NCBI GenBank assembly: GCA_900114805.1 | Contig: FOZN01000003.1 | Span: 569,943 to 633,942, forward strand | From: Agrococcus baldri | Lineage (GTDB): Bacteria; Actinomycetota; Actinomycetes; Actinomycetales; Microbacteriaceae | Direction of reading: 5' to 3' | Length of the DNA: 64,000 nt | Shown here: positions 1-7,882 of the stretch, piece by piece | Numbering within the stretch: position 1 is the stretch's first letter | Layout: the number at the start of each line of letters is the position of its first letter | The notes under the pieces: generated by a model | Database searches by the model: none | The model's input: only the letters and a program-made list of their open reading frames with translations | What the model was told of the DNA's origin: nothing | Position numbers and translations under genes: made by a program

Positions 1-197
1 GACAGAAATGCCTCGACTTCGCTGCTGCCCAAGGTTGCCGGGTGACGCACACCGTGGAAACGGATGAAGGCACGAACCCAGTGGACATAAGCCTGTTCGG
101 TTCGTAAGCTATAATGCAAGTAGCGTATGCGCTCACGCAACTGGTCCAGAACCTTGACCGAACGCAGCGGTGGTAACGGCGCAGTGGCGGTTTTCAT
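1..197 (-). CDS. intI1: Class 1 integron integrase IntI1, 5' part (cut by window edge)
   Basis: The minus strand from the ATG at 197 reads [20 protein letters not shown] and continues in frame to the window edge, the known start of IntI1. This tyrosine recombinase excises and inserts gene cassettes at attI1 and attC. Only about 65 N-terminal residues are visible, so it cannot be said whether the gene is complete. It diverges from the cassette array, and the cassette promoter lies inside its coding region, as in all class 1 integrons. Confidence 0.93.
82..110 (+). promoter_or_regulatory. Integron cassette promoter Pc, weak variant (PcW)
   Basis: -35 box TGGACA (82-87) and -10 box TAAGCT (105-110) with 17 bp spacing inside intI1. 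This box combination is the PcW variant. It drives dfrA and gcuC. Weak Pc alleles are known to go with more active IntI1 versions. Confidence 0.9.
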
Positions 198-200
198 GGC

Positions 201-226
201 TTGTTATGACTGTTTTTTTGTACAGT
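201..226 (+). promoter_or_regulatory. Inactive second integron promoter P2
   Basis: TTGTTA (201-206) and TACAGT (221-226) are only 14 bp apart. The GGG insertion that restores 17 bp spacing and activates P2 in some integrons is absent, so P2 should be silent. Confidence 0.85.
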
Positions 227-278
227 CTATGCCTCGGGCATCCAAGCAGCAAGCGCGTTACGCCGTGGGTCGATGTTT

Positions 279-339
279 GATGTTATGGAGCAGCAACGAT
301 GTTACGCAGCAGGGCAGTCGCCCTAAAACAAAGTTAGCC
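279..339 (+). other. attI1: attI1 recombination site
   Basis: The conserved attI1 stretch ends in the simple core GTTAGCC (333-339), where the first cassette is joined just after the G at 333. It holds the IntI1 binding sites. The left limit is approximate. Confidence 0.85.
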
Positions 340-352
340 CTCAGGAGGAAAA

Positions 353-826
353 ATGAAAATATCTCTTATGGCAGCTGTTTCCGAGAATGGAGTAATTGGC
401 TCTGGATTGGATATACCTTGGCATGTACAAGGCGAGCAGCTCCTATTCAAAGCCATGACTTACAATCAATGGCTTCTAGTTGGTCGTAAAACCTTCGACT
501 CAATGGGTAAACTTCCGAATAGAAAATATGCAGTGGTTACTCGTTCTAAAATTATCTCGAATGACCCTGATGTTGTGTATTTCGCAAGTGTTGAATCGGC
601 ATTAGCTTACCTAAACAATGCGACAGCACATATCTTTGTTTCTGGTGGTGGTGAAATATATAAAGCTTTAATCGATCAAGCAGATGTTATCCATCTTTCA
701 GTGATTCACAAGCATATCTCTGGCGATGTGTTTTTTCCTCCAGTTCCACAGGGCTTCAAGCAAACATTTGAGCAAAGTTTCAGTTCAAATATTGATTACA
801 CGTACCAAATTTGGGCAAAGGGCTAA
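353..826 (+). CDS. dfrA: Trimethoprim-resistant dihydrofolate reductase (dfrA6/dfrA31 type)
   Basis: A 157-residue class A DHFR that reduces dihydrofolate and is insensitive to trimethoprim. Family marks are the start [18 protein letters not shown], the block [15 protein letters not shown] (about residues 38-52), [15 protein letters not shown] and the end YTYQIWAKG. It is closest by eye to dfrA6/dfrA31; the allele needs an alignment. It follows a good ribosome site (AGGAGG, 7 bp before the ATG). Low GC against the surrounding DNA marks it as a mobile cassette of proteobacterial origin, transcribed from Pc. Confidence 0.93.
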   Translation: MKISLMAAVSENGVIGSGLDIPWHVQGEQLLFKAMTYNQWLLVGRKTFDSMGKLPNRKYAVVTRSKIISNDPDVVYFASVESALAYLNNATAHIFVSGGGEIYKALIDQADVIHLSVIHKHISGDVFFPPVPQGFKQTFEQSFSSNIDYTYQIWAKG

Positions 827-946
827 CAATCTGTTTAAGAGTGATTCGCAACGCGTGGCATTTTTACTATGCGTTGCGTTTAGTGTTTAAGGTGGTATGC
901 GGAGGCTTCGGTATTGCGTTGCTCACACCTTAACAGGGCGTTAGGC
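821..946 (+). other. attC site of the dfrA cassette
   Basis: Starts with GGCTAAC (821-827) overlapping the dfrA stop codon and ends with the core GTTAGGC (940-946). At about 126 bp it is a long attC with internal inverted repeats. IntI1 recombines its folded single strand. Confidence 0.8.
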
Positions 947-949
947 ACT

Positions 950-1372
950 ATGGATCAGATCATCGAAGCTTTGAATCAGGAAGATTCTTCCGACGTTGAG
1001 GCAAAGCGGGACTGGGTGAGGAATCACTACGAGCCTCAGGCCCTGCACAAATACGACACGGTTGAGGGCAAGCTGGCTGTTGTTGACGCAATTCTTTCAA
1101 ACGGCTGGGTCAACCCAGAGGACACACTTAAGCTGCAATGCCTTGGTATCGCATTCGGGGACGCGTTGGCACAGCACTTGGGCCTGGACTGGGTCGCGGT
1201 AGAGGACGAGTATGGCCGTGACCCTGCGTTGAGACTTGAAGGTACTTCTGTGCTTGTTTTCCCAATGACTTCAATCTCTAAGCGTATTGAGCAGGGAGAG
1301 TCCGTTGACGTCTATGATTTGTTCAATGGCGCATGCGCCACAATCAATGACTCGGCGCAGCATAGCGCCTAA
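950..1372 (+). CDS. gcuC: Cassette protein GcuC (orfC), DUF3806-like, unknown function
   Basis: A 140-residue protein in the second cassette. I recognise it as the gcuC/orfC product often found behind dfrA cassettes; it looks like the DUF3806 family, with no known role in resistance. The ATG at 950 directly after the attC core is preferred over an upstream in-frame ATG at 914, which lies inside attC. No signal peptide or membrane segment is visible. The stop codon overlaps its own attC. Confidence 0.75.
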   Translation: MDQIIEALNQEDSSDVEAKRDWVRNHYEPQALHKYDTVEGKLAVVDAILSNGWVNPEDTLKLQCLGIAFGDALAQHLGLDWVAVEDEYGRDPALRLEGTSVLVFPMTSISKRIEQGESVDVYDLFNGACATINDSAQHSA

Positions 1373-1426
1373 CAATTCATTCAAGCCGACGCCGCTTCGC
1401 GGCGCGGCTTAATTCAGGTGTTAGAT
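1367..1426 (+). other. attC site of the gcuC cassette (60 bp)
   Basis: GCCTAAC (1367-1373) to GTTAGAT (1420-1426), a compact 60-bp element with strong inverted repeats. The last core joins the cassette array to the 3'-conserved segment. Confidence 0.88.
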
Positions 1427-1528
1427 GCACTAAGCACATAATTGCTCACAGCCAAACTATCAGGTCAAGTCTGCTTTTATTATTTTTAAGCGTGCATAAT
1501 AAGCCCTACACAAATTGGGAGATATATC

Positions 1529-1876
1529 ATGAAAGGCTGGCTTTTTCTTGTTATCGCAATAGTTGGCGAAGTAATCGCAACATCCGCATTAAAATCTAGC
1601 GAGGGCTTTACTAAGCTTGCCCCTTCCGCCGTTGTCATAATCGGTTATGGCATCGCATTTTATTTTCTTTCTCTGGTTCTGAAATCCATCCCTGTCGGTG
1701 TTGCTTATGCAGTCTGGTCGGGACTCGGCGTCGTCATAATTACAGCCATTGCCTGGTTGCTTCATGGGCAAAAGCTTGATGCGTGGGGCTTTGTAGGTAT
1801 GGGGCTCATAATTGCTGCCTTTTTGCTCGCCCGATCCCCATCGTGGAAGTCGCTGCGGAGGCCGACGCCATGGTGA
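1529..1876 (+). CDS. qacEdelta1: Truncated quaternary ammonium exporter QacE-delta-1
   Basis: A 115-residue SMR-family protein starting [20 protein letters not shown], with about four hydrophobic segments. The normal QacE C-terminus is replaced by residues read from the sul1 junction (ending SLRRPTPW), the standard 3'-conserved-segment deletion. It gives at most weak tolerance to quaternary ammonium biocides. It overlaps the sul1 start by 7 bp. Confidence 0.97.
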   Translation: MKGWLFLVIAIVGEVIATSALKSSEGFTKLAPSAVVIIGYGIAFYFLSLVLKSIPVGVAYAVWSGLGVVIITAIAWLLHGQKLDAWGFVGMGLIIAAFLLARSPSWKSLRRPTPW

Positions 1877-2709
1877 CGGTGTTCGGCATTCTGAATCTCA
1901 CCGAGGACTCCTTCTTCGATGAGAGCCGGCGGCTAGACCCCGCCGGCGCTGTCACCGCGGCGATCGAAATGCTGCGAGTCGGATCAGACGTCGTGGATGT
2001 CGGACCGGCCGCCAGCCATCCGGACGCGAGGCCTGTATCGCCGGCCGATGAGATCAGACGTATTGCGCCGCTCTTAGACGCCCTGTCCGATCAGATGCAC
2101 CGTGTTTCAATCGACAGCTTCCAACCGGAAACCCAGCGCTATGCGCTCAAGCGCGGCGTGGGCTACCTGAACGATATCCAAGGATTTCCTGACCCTGCGC
2201 TCTATCCCGATATTGCTGAGGCGGACTGCAGGCTGGTGGTTATGCACTCAGCGCAGCGGGATGGCATCGCCACCCGCACCGGTCACCTTCGACCCGAAGA
2301 CGCGCTCGACGAGATTGTGCGGTTCTTCGAGGCGCGGGTTTCCGCCTTGCGACGGAGCGGGGTCGCTGCCGACCGGCTCATCCTCGATCCGGGGATGGGA
2401 TTTTTCTTGAGCCCCGCACCGGAAACATCGCTGCACGTGCTGTCGAACCTTCAAAAGCTGAAGTCGGCGTTGGGGCTTCCGCTATTGGTCTCGGTGTCGC
2501 GGAAATCCTTCTTGGGCGCCACCGTTGGCCTTCCTGTAAAGGATCTGGGTCCAGCGAGCCTTGCGGCGGAACTTCACGCGATCGGCAATGGCGCTGACTA
2601 CGTCCGCACCCACGCGCCTGGAGATCTGCGAAGCGCAATCACCTTCTCGGAAACCCTCGCGAAATTTCGCAGTCGCGACGCCAGAGACCGAGGGTTAGAT
2701 CATGCCTAG
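1870..2709 (+). CDS. sul1: Sulfonamide-resistant dihydropteroate synthase Sul1
   Basis: A 279-residue DHPS that makes dihydropteroate and does not bind sulfonamides. It starts [20 protein letters not shown] and has the pterin-site motifs ILDPGMGFF and [10 protein letters not shown] near the C-terminus. Full length and apparently intact. The ATG at 1870 is the accepted Sul1 start; an in-frame upstream ATG at 1783 lies inside qacEdelta1. It is a core part of the 3'-conserved segment. Confidence 0.98.
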   Translation: MVTVFGILNLTEDSFFDESRRLDPAGAVTAAIEMLRVGSDVVDVGPAASHPDARPVSPADEIRRIAPLLDALSDQMHRVSIDSFQPETQRYALKRGVGYLNDIQGFPDPALYPDIAEADCRLVVMHSAQRDGIATRTGHLRPEDALDEIVRFFEARVSALRRSGVAADRLILDPGMGFFLSPAPETSLHVLSNLQKLKSALGLPLLVSVSRKSFLGATVGLPVKDLGPASLAAELHAIGNGADYVRTHAPGDLRSAITFSETLAKFRSRDARDRGLDHA

Positions 2710-2836
2710 CATTCACCTTCCGGCCGCCCGCTAGCGGACCCTGGTCAGGTTCCGCGAAGGTGGGCGCAGACATGCTGGGCTCGTCAGGATCAAACTGCAC
2801 TATGAGGCGGCGGTTCATACCGCGCCAGGGGAGCGA

Positions 2837-3379
2837 ATGGACAGCGAGGAGCCTCCGAACGTTCGGGTCGCCTGCTCGGGTGATATCGACGAGGTTGTGC
2901 GGCTGATGCACGACGCTGCGGCGTGGATGTCCGCCAAGGGAACGCCCGCCTGGGACGTCGCGCGGATCGACCGGACATTCGCGGAGACCTTCGTCCTGAG
3001 ATCCGAGCTCCTAGTCGCGAGTTGCAGCGACGGCATCGTCGGCTGTTGCACCTTGTCGGCCGAGGATCCCGAGTTCTGGCCCGACGCCCTCAAGGGGGAG
3101 GCCGCATATCTGCACAAGCTCGCGGTGCGACGGACACATGCGGGCCGGGGTGTCAGCTCCGCGCTGATCGAGGCTTGCCGCCATGCCGCGCGAACGCAGG
3201 GGTGCGCCAAGCTGCGGCTCGACTGCCACCCGAACCTGCGTGGCCTATACGAGCGGCTCGGATTCACCCACGTCGACACTTTCAATCCCGGCTGGGATCC
3301 AACCTTCATCGCAGAACGCCTAGATGTGATGTCCAGGGACGTTGTTTCTCGACACGGGGCTGAGTCTTCCAACGGGTGA
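2837..3379 (+). pseudogene. orf5: orf5 GNAT acetyltransferase, 3' end replaced by transposon
   Basis: The usual orf5 of the class 1 3'-conserved segment, a GNAT-fold acetyltransferase of unknown substrate. The acetyl-CoA loop region KLAVRRTHAGRGVSSALIEA is intact near the middle. The normal product is about 166 residues; here the sequence follows the family to TFIAERL and then runs into the inverted repeat of the Tn5564-like element at 3321. This adds an unrelated tail to the stop at 3379. Only the last few native residues are lost, so the fold may survive. Confidence 0.88.
3321..3346 (+). repeat. Outer left inverted repeat of Tn5564-like element
   Basis: 26 bp beginning TAGATGTGATGTCC and matching the right end perfectly in inverse orientation. 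It abuts CTAG in orf5. Confidence 0.92.
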
Positions 3380-3407
3380 GGGCCTCCGGGCTGTGAAGTG
3401 GAGCTGT

Positions 3408-4397
3408 CTAGTTGTGATGTCCAGGGACGTTGTTGAGTCGGTCGAAGGGTACGCCGCCAATCGCAGAGTGGTGTCGGTGGTGGTTGTAGAAGTGGAGCCA
3501 GCCGGGCAGCGCCAGGCGTCGTTCGGCCTCTGAACCGTAAAACCTGGCATAGGCCCAGCCGTCCCCGAGCGTGCGGTGGAATCGCTCGATCTTCCCGTTC
3601 GTCTGCGGCCGGTAGGGGCGTGTCCGCTTGTGTCGGATGCCGAGCCGAGCGCAGAAGTCCCTCCATGCGTGGGATCTGTATGCCGACCCGTTGTCGGATA
3701 GGACTCGCTCGACGGTCACGCCTCGTTCGGCGAACCAGGCCACGGCGCGTTCGAGAACTCCCACCGCTGTGCTCGCCTGCTCATCCGACCAGATTTCTGC
3801 GTATGCGACGCGGGAGTGGTCGTCGATGACTGTGTGAACGAACGCCGTCCCGGTGCGCGGCTTGTGATCTTTTCCTCGTGGTAATCCCGGAGTCGCGAGC
3901 TTGTTCCGTGCGCCTTGCTGCCGACCTACGTAACGATGTCCACCGCCGTCGGGGATGTTGCCGAACTTCGTGACATCGACATGAATCAACGATCCCGGAT
4001 GAGGATGCTCATATCGCCGCAATGGCTCGCCAGTGACACGATCGATATGCGAGAGGCGGTTCACGCGGCAACGGACGAGGACCGCGTGAACAGTCGACGT
4101 CGAGAGACCAAGTCGCGCAGCGATCTGGGCTGGCCCCAGTCGAAGCCGCCAGCGCAGGTTGATGATCTTCTTCTTGACATGCTCGGGCGTCCTGCCTGGG
4201 ATCCGGTGCGGCTTGCTGGAGCGATCCTGCATCCCAAACTCACCCTCTTCCCGGTAGCGGCCGGCCCATTTCCGGGCAGTGATCGGGGAAACCATGAACA
4301 TCTTTGCGGCGATCGTGGCCGGATAGCCGTCTTCGACAATCAGCCGAGCTAACCGGAGACGGGCACGAGGAGTGAGAAGAGCGTTCGGATGGGTCAT
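3408..4397 (-). CDS. tnp5564: IS481-family transposase (IS5564 type)
   Basis: A 329-residue DDE transposase. An N-terminal helix-turn-helix (about residues 1-100, MTHPNALLTPRARLRLARL) is followed by an rve integrase core with LIHVDVTKFG, VIDDHSRVAYAEI, VLSDNGSAYRS and GKIERFHRTLGDGWAY, giving the D-D-E set. The C-terminus is coded by the terminal repeat. Its ATG overlaps the cmx stop codon (ATGA), so cmx and the transposase are one transcript. IS481 elements are known to prefer CTAG targets, which fits both outer edges here. Confidence 0.94.
   Translation of the reverse strand: MTHPNALLTPRARLRLARLIVEDGYPATIAAKMFMVSPITARKWAGRYREEGEFGMQDRSSKPHRIPGRTPEHVKKKIINLRWRLRLGPAQIAARLGLSTSTVHAVLVRCRVNRLSHIDRVTGEPLRRYEHPHPGSLIHVDVTKFGNIPDGGGHRYVGRQQGARNKLATPGLPRGKDHKPRTGTAFVHTVIDDHSRVAYAEIWSDEQASTAVGVLERAVAWFAERGVTVERVLSDNGSAYRSHAWRDFCARLGIRHKRTRPYRPQTNGKIERFHRTLGDGWAYARFYGSEAERRLALPGWLHFYNHHRHHSAIGGVPFDRLNNVPGHHN
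3409..3434 (+). repeat. Internal inverted-repeat copy at the transposase stop
   Basis: Differs from the outer left repeat by one base (TAGTTGTG instead of TAGATGTG). The transposase stop codon TAG and its last residues (NNVPGHHN) are read from it, as is usual in the IS481 family. 62 bp separate it from the outer copy. Confidence 0.9.
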
Positions 4398-5572
4398 CAA
4401 TTGGCCTCCGCCGCGGTCTTCGTAAGCGCGCGTCCGGTGAGAAGCATGATGACGAGAGCGATCGCTGTCAGCACCGAAGCGACCCAAACCGGCGCGAGCA
4501 GCCCCAGCCCGGTCGCGAGCCCGAACGCACCAAGCACAGGCCCCGCGGCAGCTCCGATATTCAATGCTGCGGTTGCGTACGAACCGCCCATCGTTGGCGC
4601 ACCCGATGCTGCATACAGCACACGCGTGATCAGAGTACTGCCGACGCCGAACGACAGGAAGCCCTGAACGAGGACGAGGACGATAAGCGCAACGGGATGA
4701 GATGCGACCACTGCCAACACGATCCAGCCCGTCAGCAACAGCGGTCCGCCGACTGCGAGCACGAGGCCAGGTCGTTGATCTGATAGTCGACCTGCGATCG
4801 TGACGCCAAGGAACGATCCGATGCCGAACATCACCAGCGCGACGGACACCCACGCTTCGGCCAAGCCCGCGGTCTCGGTCACGACGGGTGCCAGGAAGGT
4901 GAATGCCGCAAAGGTCCCTCCGTTGATCAGCGCTCCGAGTGCCATGGCCAGGATGAGCCGCGGCGTCGCCAACTGACTGAGCTCGACACGGAGCCTTGGT
5001 GAGGTCGCGCCAGTCGCGCTCCGACCAACATTGTTCGTGACGCCACGAATGACTCCAACGGCCGCGGGAATACAGAGGATGGCGATCGCCCAGAACGTCG
5101 TTCGCCAGCCCAGCGCTGTGCCGAGCAGTGCCCCGGCGGGGACGCCCACGACGGTTGCGATCGTCGTGCCGGAGAGCAGGATCGACAGTGCACGCCCCTT
5201 CTGGTTCGCTGGCACGAGGGTAGTGGCCGTGCTCAGTGCTACGGCGAGGAATCCTGCGTTTGCGAGAGCGCTGAGCACCCGGGTGATGAGCAGGAGAGAG
5301 AACACTGGTGTCATCGCTCCGATGACGTGGCTTCCCGCGAACACGAGAAGGCAAACGATCAATGTGAGCCGCGGTGGCCAACGGCGAGCGAATGCCGCCA
5401 TCACTGGCGCGCCGACGACCATACCGACCGCGAATGCGGAGGTCAGCAGGCCTGCAGTGCCGACCGAGACGTCAAGTTCGGTCGCGATCGCGGGGAGCAA
5501 TCCCGCGAGCATGAATTCTGAAGTGCCCATGACGAAGACCGCCAGGGCAAGCATGTAGAGAGCAAAAGGCAT
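4397..5572 (-). CDS. cmx: Chloramphenicol exporter Cmx (MFS)
   Basis: A 391-residue major facilitator pump with 12 predicted membrane segments, starting MPFALYMLALAVFVMGTSEF and with the MFS motif GRLSDQRPG in the central loop. Length and sequence match the Cmx exporter of corynebacterial Tn5564, which expels chloramphenicol. It overlaps the transposase start by 4 bp. A short leader ORF precedes it, suggesting drug-induced translation. Confidence 0.93.
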   Translation of the reverse strand: MPFALYMLALAVFVMGTSEFMLAGLLPAIATELDVSVGTAGLLTSAFAVGMVVGAPVMAAFARRWPPRLTLIVCLLVFAGSHVIGAMTPVFSLLLITRVLSALANAGFLAVALSTATTLVPANQKGRALSILLSGTTIATVVGVPAGALLGTALGWRTTFWAIAILCIPAAVGVIRGVTNNVGRSATGATSPRLRVELSQLATPRLILAMALGALINGGTFAAFTFLAPVVTETAGLAEAWVSVALVMFGIGSFLGVTIAGRLSDQRPGLVLAVGGPLLLTGWIVLAVVASHPVALIVLVLVQGFLSFGVGSTLITRVLYAASGAPTMGGSYATAALNIGAAAGPVLGAFGLATGLGLLAPVWVASVLTAIALVIMLLTGRALTKTAAEAN

Positions 5573-5593
5573 CGAGTACTCCGAGGTGTGAGA

Positions 5594-5647
5594 TCAAGAA
5601 ATGGTTCTTCTTGTCACCACGGCCAGCGCCCCGGGTACGCCAGACAT
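5594..5647 (-). promoter_or_regulatory. Possible cmx leader peptide and attenuator
   Basis: In the 254-bp leader of cmx a 17-codon ORF reads MSGVPGALAVVTRRTIS and stops 21 bp before the cmx ATG. Its last codons lie in a small hairpin (AAGAA with TTCTT). The cmx ribosome site GGAG is part of the palindrome GAGTACTC. This resembles drug-stalled leader control of chloramphenicol exporters, but is inferred from sequence only. The rest of 5660-5826 shows no gene. Confidence 0.45.
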
Positions 5648-5826
5648 ACGCCCACACAGATCGTGGGCGTCGTAACTAGTGGTTCAAGGGGCTGGCGGTG
5701 TGACCGACAACCCCTGACCTGTCTGATTCGGGACTCGACATGCCCCAAACTCTACATGCCTTCAATGGTGAGCGGTCTGGACAGATACTTCTTGAATCAG
5801 CACGGTGTCATTGCGCGCGGGGGCAG

Positions 5827-5852
5827 AACAACGTCCCTGGACATCACATCTA
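5827..5852 (-). repeat. Right inverted repeat of Tn5564-like element
   Basis: Perfect inverse match of 3321-3346. The TAG stop codon of qatD lies in the shared CTAG at its outer edge. Confidence 0.92.
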
Positions 5853-6608
5853 GGTGGTCGGTCGGCCTAGCGCAGCTGCGACAGAAGCAAGCAGCGCCCG
5901 CTCGTTGACTTCGATCCGCCGCTGTGCTTCACGTTCCGTCACGCCCCACAGCGCCGCGATCGGCCTGAGGGCCGCGGTGATGTCCCACGGGTTCAATCCC
6001 TGACGCCGAACCTGTGCGAATGGTCCGTCAGTCTCAAGGAGAACCTTGCCGTTGGGCATGGCCGCAACGAGTTCCCTGCCTTTCGCGCCGGCAAGCATTG
6101 CTGGTCCAACGCTGAACCAGCATCCGCGCCCGATAGCACGTTCCAGTTGCGAGCGTGAGCCCGAGAACCAGTGGAGTATTGGGGTCTTGATCCGGTCGTA
6201 GCGGTCAAGTTGGTCAAGTACGTCTTTGGCCGCTCTGCGACTGTGGATCGAGATGACCTTTTCGTCGCCTGCACTACATGCCTGAAGCACGTGATCGAAG
6301 ACTTCCAACTGGTCTTCCCAGAAGGCACGGCACTCGGGCGACCCGTCTAGGCCCACTTCACCAACAAAGGGTGTGTTCGCCAAGTACCTGTCGAAGAGAG
6401 CGAGTTCATGCTTCCGCTGTCCCGCGAGTTGAGGGTGCAAGCCAATTGCAGTGCGGATCGCAGACCGCCCCTCGGCGAGCCTCGCGGTGCCGCTCCACGC
6501 GGAGGGCGTCGTTGTTACCGAAAGCAGACCGATACCTCGGCGCTGACTCTCCTCGGCTACGGCAGGTGGCGATTGGTAAAGATCGAGGTGGCAGTGGAAG
6601 TCGATCAC
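5850..6608 (-). CDS. qatD: QatD, TatD-like metal-dependent DNase
   Basis: A 252-residue TatD-family protein. It starts MIDFHCHLDLY, giving the first metal-binding H-x-H, followed by VGEVGLDGS (glutamate ligand), SIHSRRA (histidine) and LLETDGPF (aspartate). It is the nuclease of the four-gene Qat defence system. It overlaps qatC by 4 bp. The stop codon TAG is part of the CTAG at the transposon edge, so the C-terminus (GRPTT) is probably native but directly abuts the insertion. Confidence 0.9.
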   Translation of the reverse strand: MIDFHCHLDLYQSPPAVAEESQRRGIGLLSVTTTPSAWSGTARLAEGRSAIRTAIGLHPQLAGQRKHELALFDRYLANTPFVGEVGLDGSPECRAFWEDQLEVFDHVLQACSAGDEKVISIHSRRAAKDVLDQLDRYDRIKTPILHWFSGSRSQLERAIGRGCWFSVGPAMLAGAKGRELVAAMPNGKVLLETDGPFAQVRRQGLNPWDITAALRPIAALWGVTEREAQRRIEVNERALLASVAAALGRPTT

Positions 6609-7882
6609 ACTAGGCCGTATCTCTCGTGGACCGTCCGCAGTTCGCCGAAACCACGCTGCAGCATGTCTCTAAGTTCGAGTCGGTTGTGAATGAGCGGAGA
6701 GCTGAGAGTCGGTCCGAGCCAGCGGTCGAAGCCGTCCTGCTCGATCGTGAGCAGCGCGATTGCTACGGAGCGAACGTCGTCAAACGCTGCATGGTCCTCG
6801 TCTTGGATAGCTAAGTTGTCGTACACGTATTCGGTCGGGTCTGGGCGCCCCCATGCCTCGAACGATGCGCGTCGAATCTGGCATGGGACGCAGCGCCCAC
6901 AATGTCTGTAGTTGAAGCGTTGGAATCGACCACAGCTCGTCGATATCGGTGCCTCGGTCGACAGTAGGTCTTGGTCGAGGCACTCACGAAGCATCTCGCC
7001 CTTGGTCTTCTCCGCGTACGGGTTCTTGATCTGGACGTTAAGGCCTACGGCATCGAAGATGCTTTGCATCCGTCCCAGGAACTCGGGATGCGCAGTTCGA
7101 GTGCTGAGGCTTCCCACGCGCGCAGTCGTCAGCGGCGGGTTGATCGCAATAAAGCCGTTCTCGCATACGTAGAGCGGTACCGGTTGGCCGTAGGCATGAC
7201 GACGGGTAGCGGTCGCGGCCAGTACGGCAAATGCCAGGAAGATCAGCGAACGGGAGCGTTGTGAGGTCTCTTTCTGGCCGCGGGGTGTACTCGCGTTGTG
7301 ATTGAGCTGAAGGTGGTCGATACCTCCGCCAATCCGCTGAGCGAACCGGTCTTGCTTTGCCGCATCTCCACGCACCGTTTGACTGACGGCGAGCAGTGTC
7401 GTTCCCGCAGCAGTGAGGTCGATCGCTCCAATCAAGGAGTCGAGGCCACCAGACAGAAGAGCAACGGCATCACTCGTCGGGTATCGAGGCTTCTTGGGTG
7501 GGGTTGGAATCGTTCCGCCATCTCGGAACGAGATGGTCCAACGATCAGTGGTAAGAAACCTCAACGCCGTGGCTATCGCATCAGCGTGGGGGCTCCACCG
7601 ATCCGGATCGCTCAACGCGATCTCAAGTTCGATCTGTCGGGTCCATCCGTCTGGGCTAGAGCTTCGCAACGTCGTCCCGTCGGCAACAACAACTGACAGG
7701 GCGATGGCGAGCAAGTCCCAGGCGGCGGCATCCGGCATCAGCTTCTGTCGGCGAACCTTTTCCGCGGCAGACCATCCCGCCGTGAGTAGGTCGCCATTTC
7801 CGTCGCGTCCGAACAACACGATGGGAGTCTGGTCGCCGCTTCGATCAGTTCCGTCCAACTTCGGAACGCTGAGGTACCTCAT
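6605..7882 (-). CDS. qatC: QatC, QueC-like nucleotide-modifying enzyme
   Basis: A 425-residue member of the QueC superfamily. The PP-loop ATPase motif SGGLDS is at about residues 144-149. A zinc-type cysteine cluster (SCGRF, then HCGRCVPC) near residues 320-345 matches the QueC metal site. QueC makes preQ0 from carboxy-deazaguanine; in Qat the enzyme may modify a protein or nucleic acid, but the substrate is not settled. It overlaps both neighbours by 4 bp, showing a tight operon. Confidence 0.9.
   Translation of the reverse strand: MRYLSVPKLDGTDRSGDQTPIVLFGRDGNGDLLTAGWSAAEKVRRQKLMPDAAAWDLLAIALSVVVADGTTLRSSSPDGWTRQIELEIALSDPDRWSPHADAIATALRFLTTDRWTISFRDGGTIPTPPKKPRYPTSDAVALLSGGLDSLIGAIDLTAAGTTLLAVSQTVRGDAAKQDRFAQRIGGGIDHLQLNHNASTPRGQKETSQRSRSLIFLAFAVLAATATRRHAYGQPVPLYVCENGFIAINPPLTTARVGSLSTRTAHPEFLGRMQSIFDAVGLNVQIKNPYAEKTKGEMLRECLDQDLLSTEAPISTSCGRFQRFNYRHCGRCVPCQIRRASFEAWGRPDPTEYVYDNLAIQDEDHAAFDDVRSVAIALLTIEQDGFDRWLGPTLSSPLIHNRLELRDMLQRGFGELRTVHERYGLV

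Larger units (their letters stand above)
3321..5852. mobile_element. Tn5564-like transposon carrying cmx
   Basis: Bounded by perfect 26-bp inverted repeats (3321-3346 and 5827-5852) with CTAG at both outer edges. It carries an IS481-family transposase and the chloramphenicol exporter cmx, the content of corynebacterial Tn5564. A third, internal repeat copy (3409-3434) marks the edge of the transposase unit. The flanks differ (orf5 left, qatD right), so this is not a simple single insertion in one gene. Length about 2.53 kb. Confidence 0.88.

Noticed and set aside
5594..5657. GTG-started 61-codon ORF overlapping cmx in another frame
   Set aside because: The overlap with cmx is out of frame and GTG lacks a ribosome site; the shorter ATG leader is more plausible.
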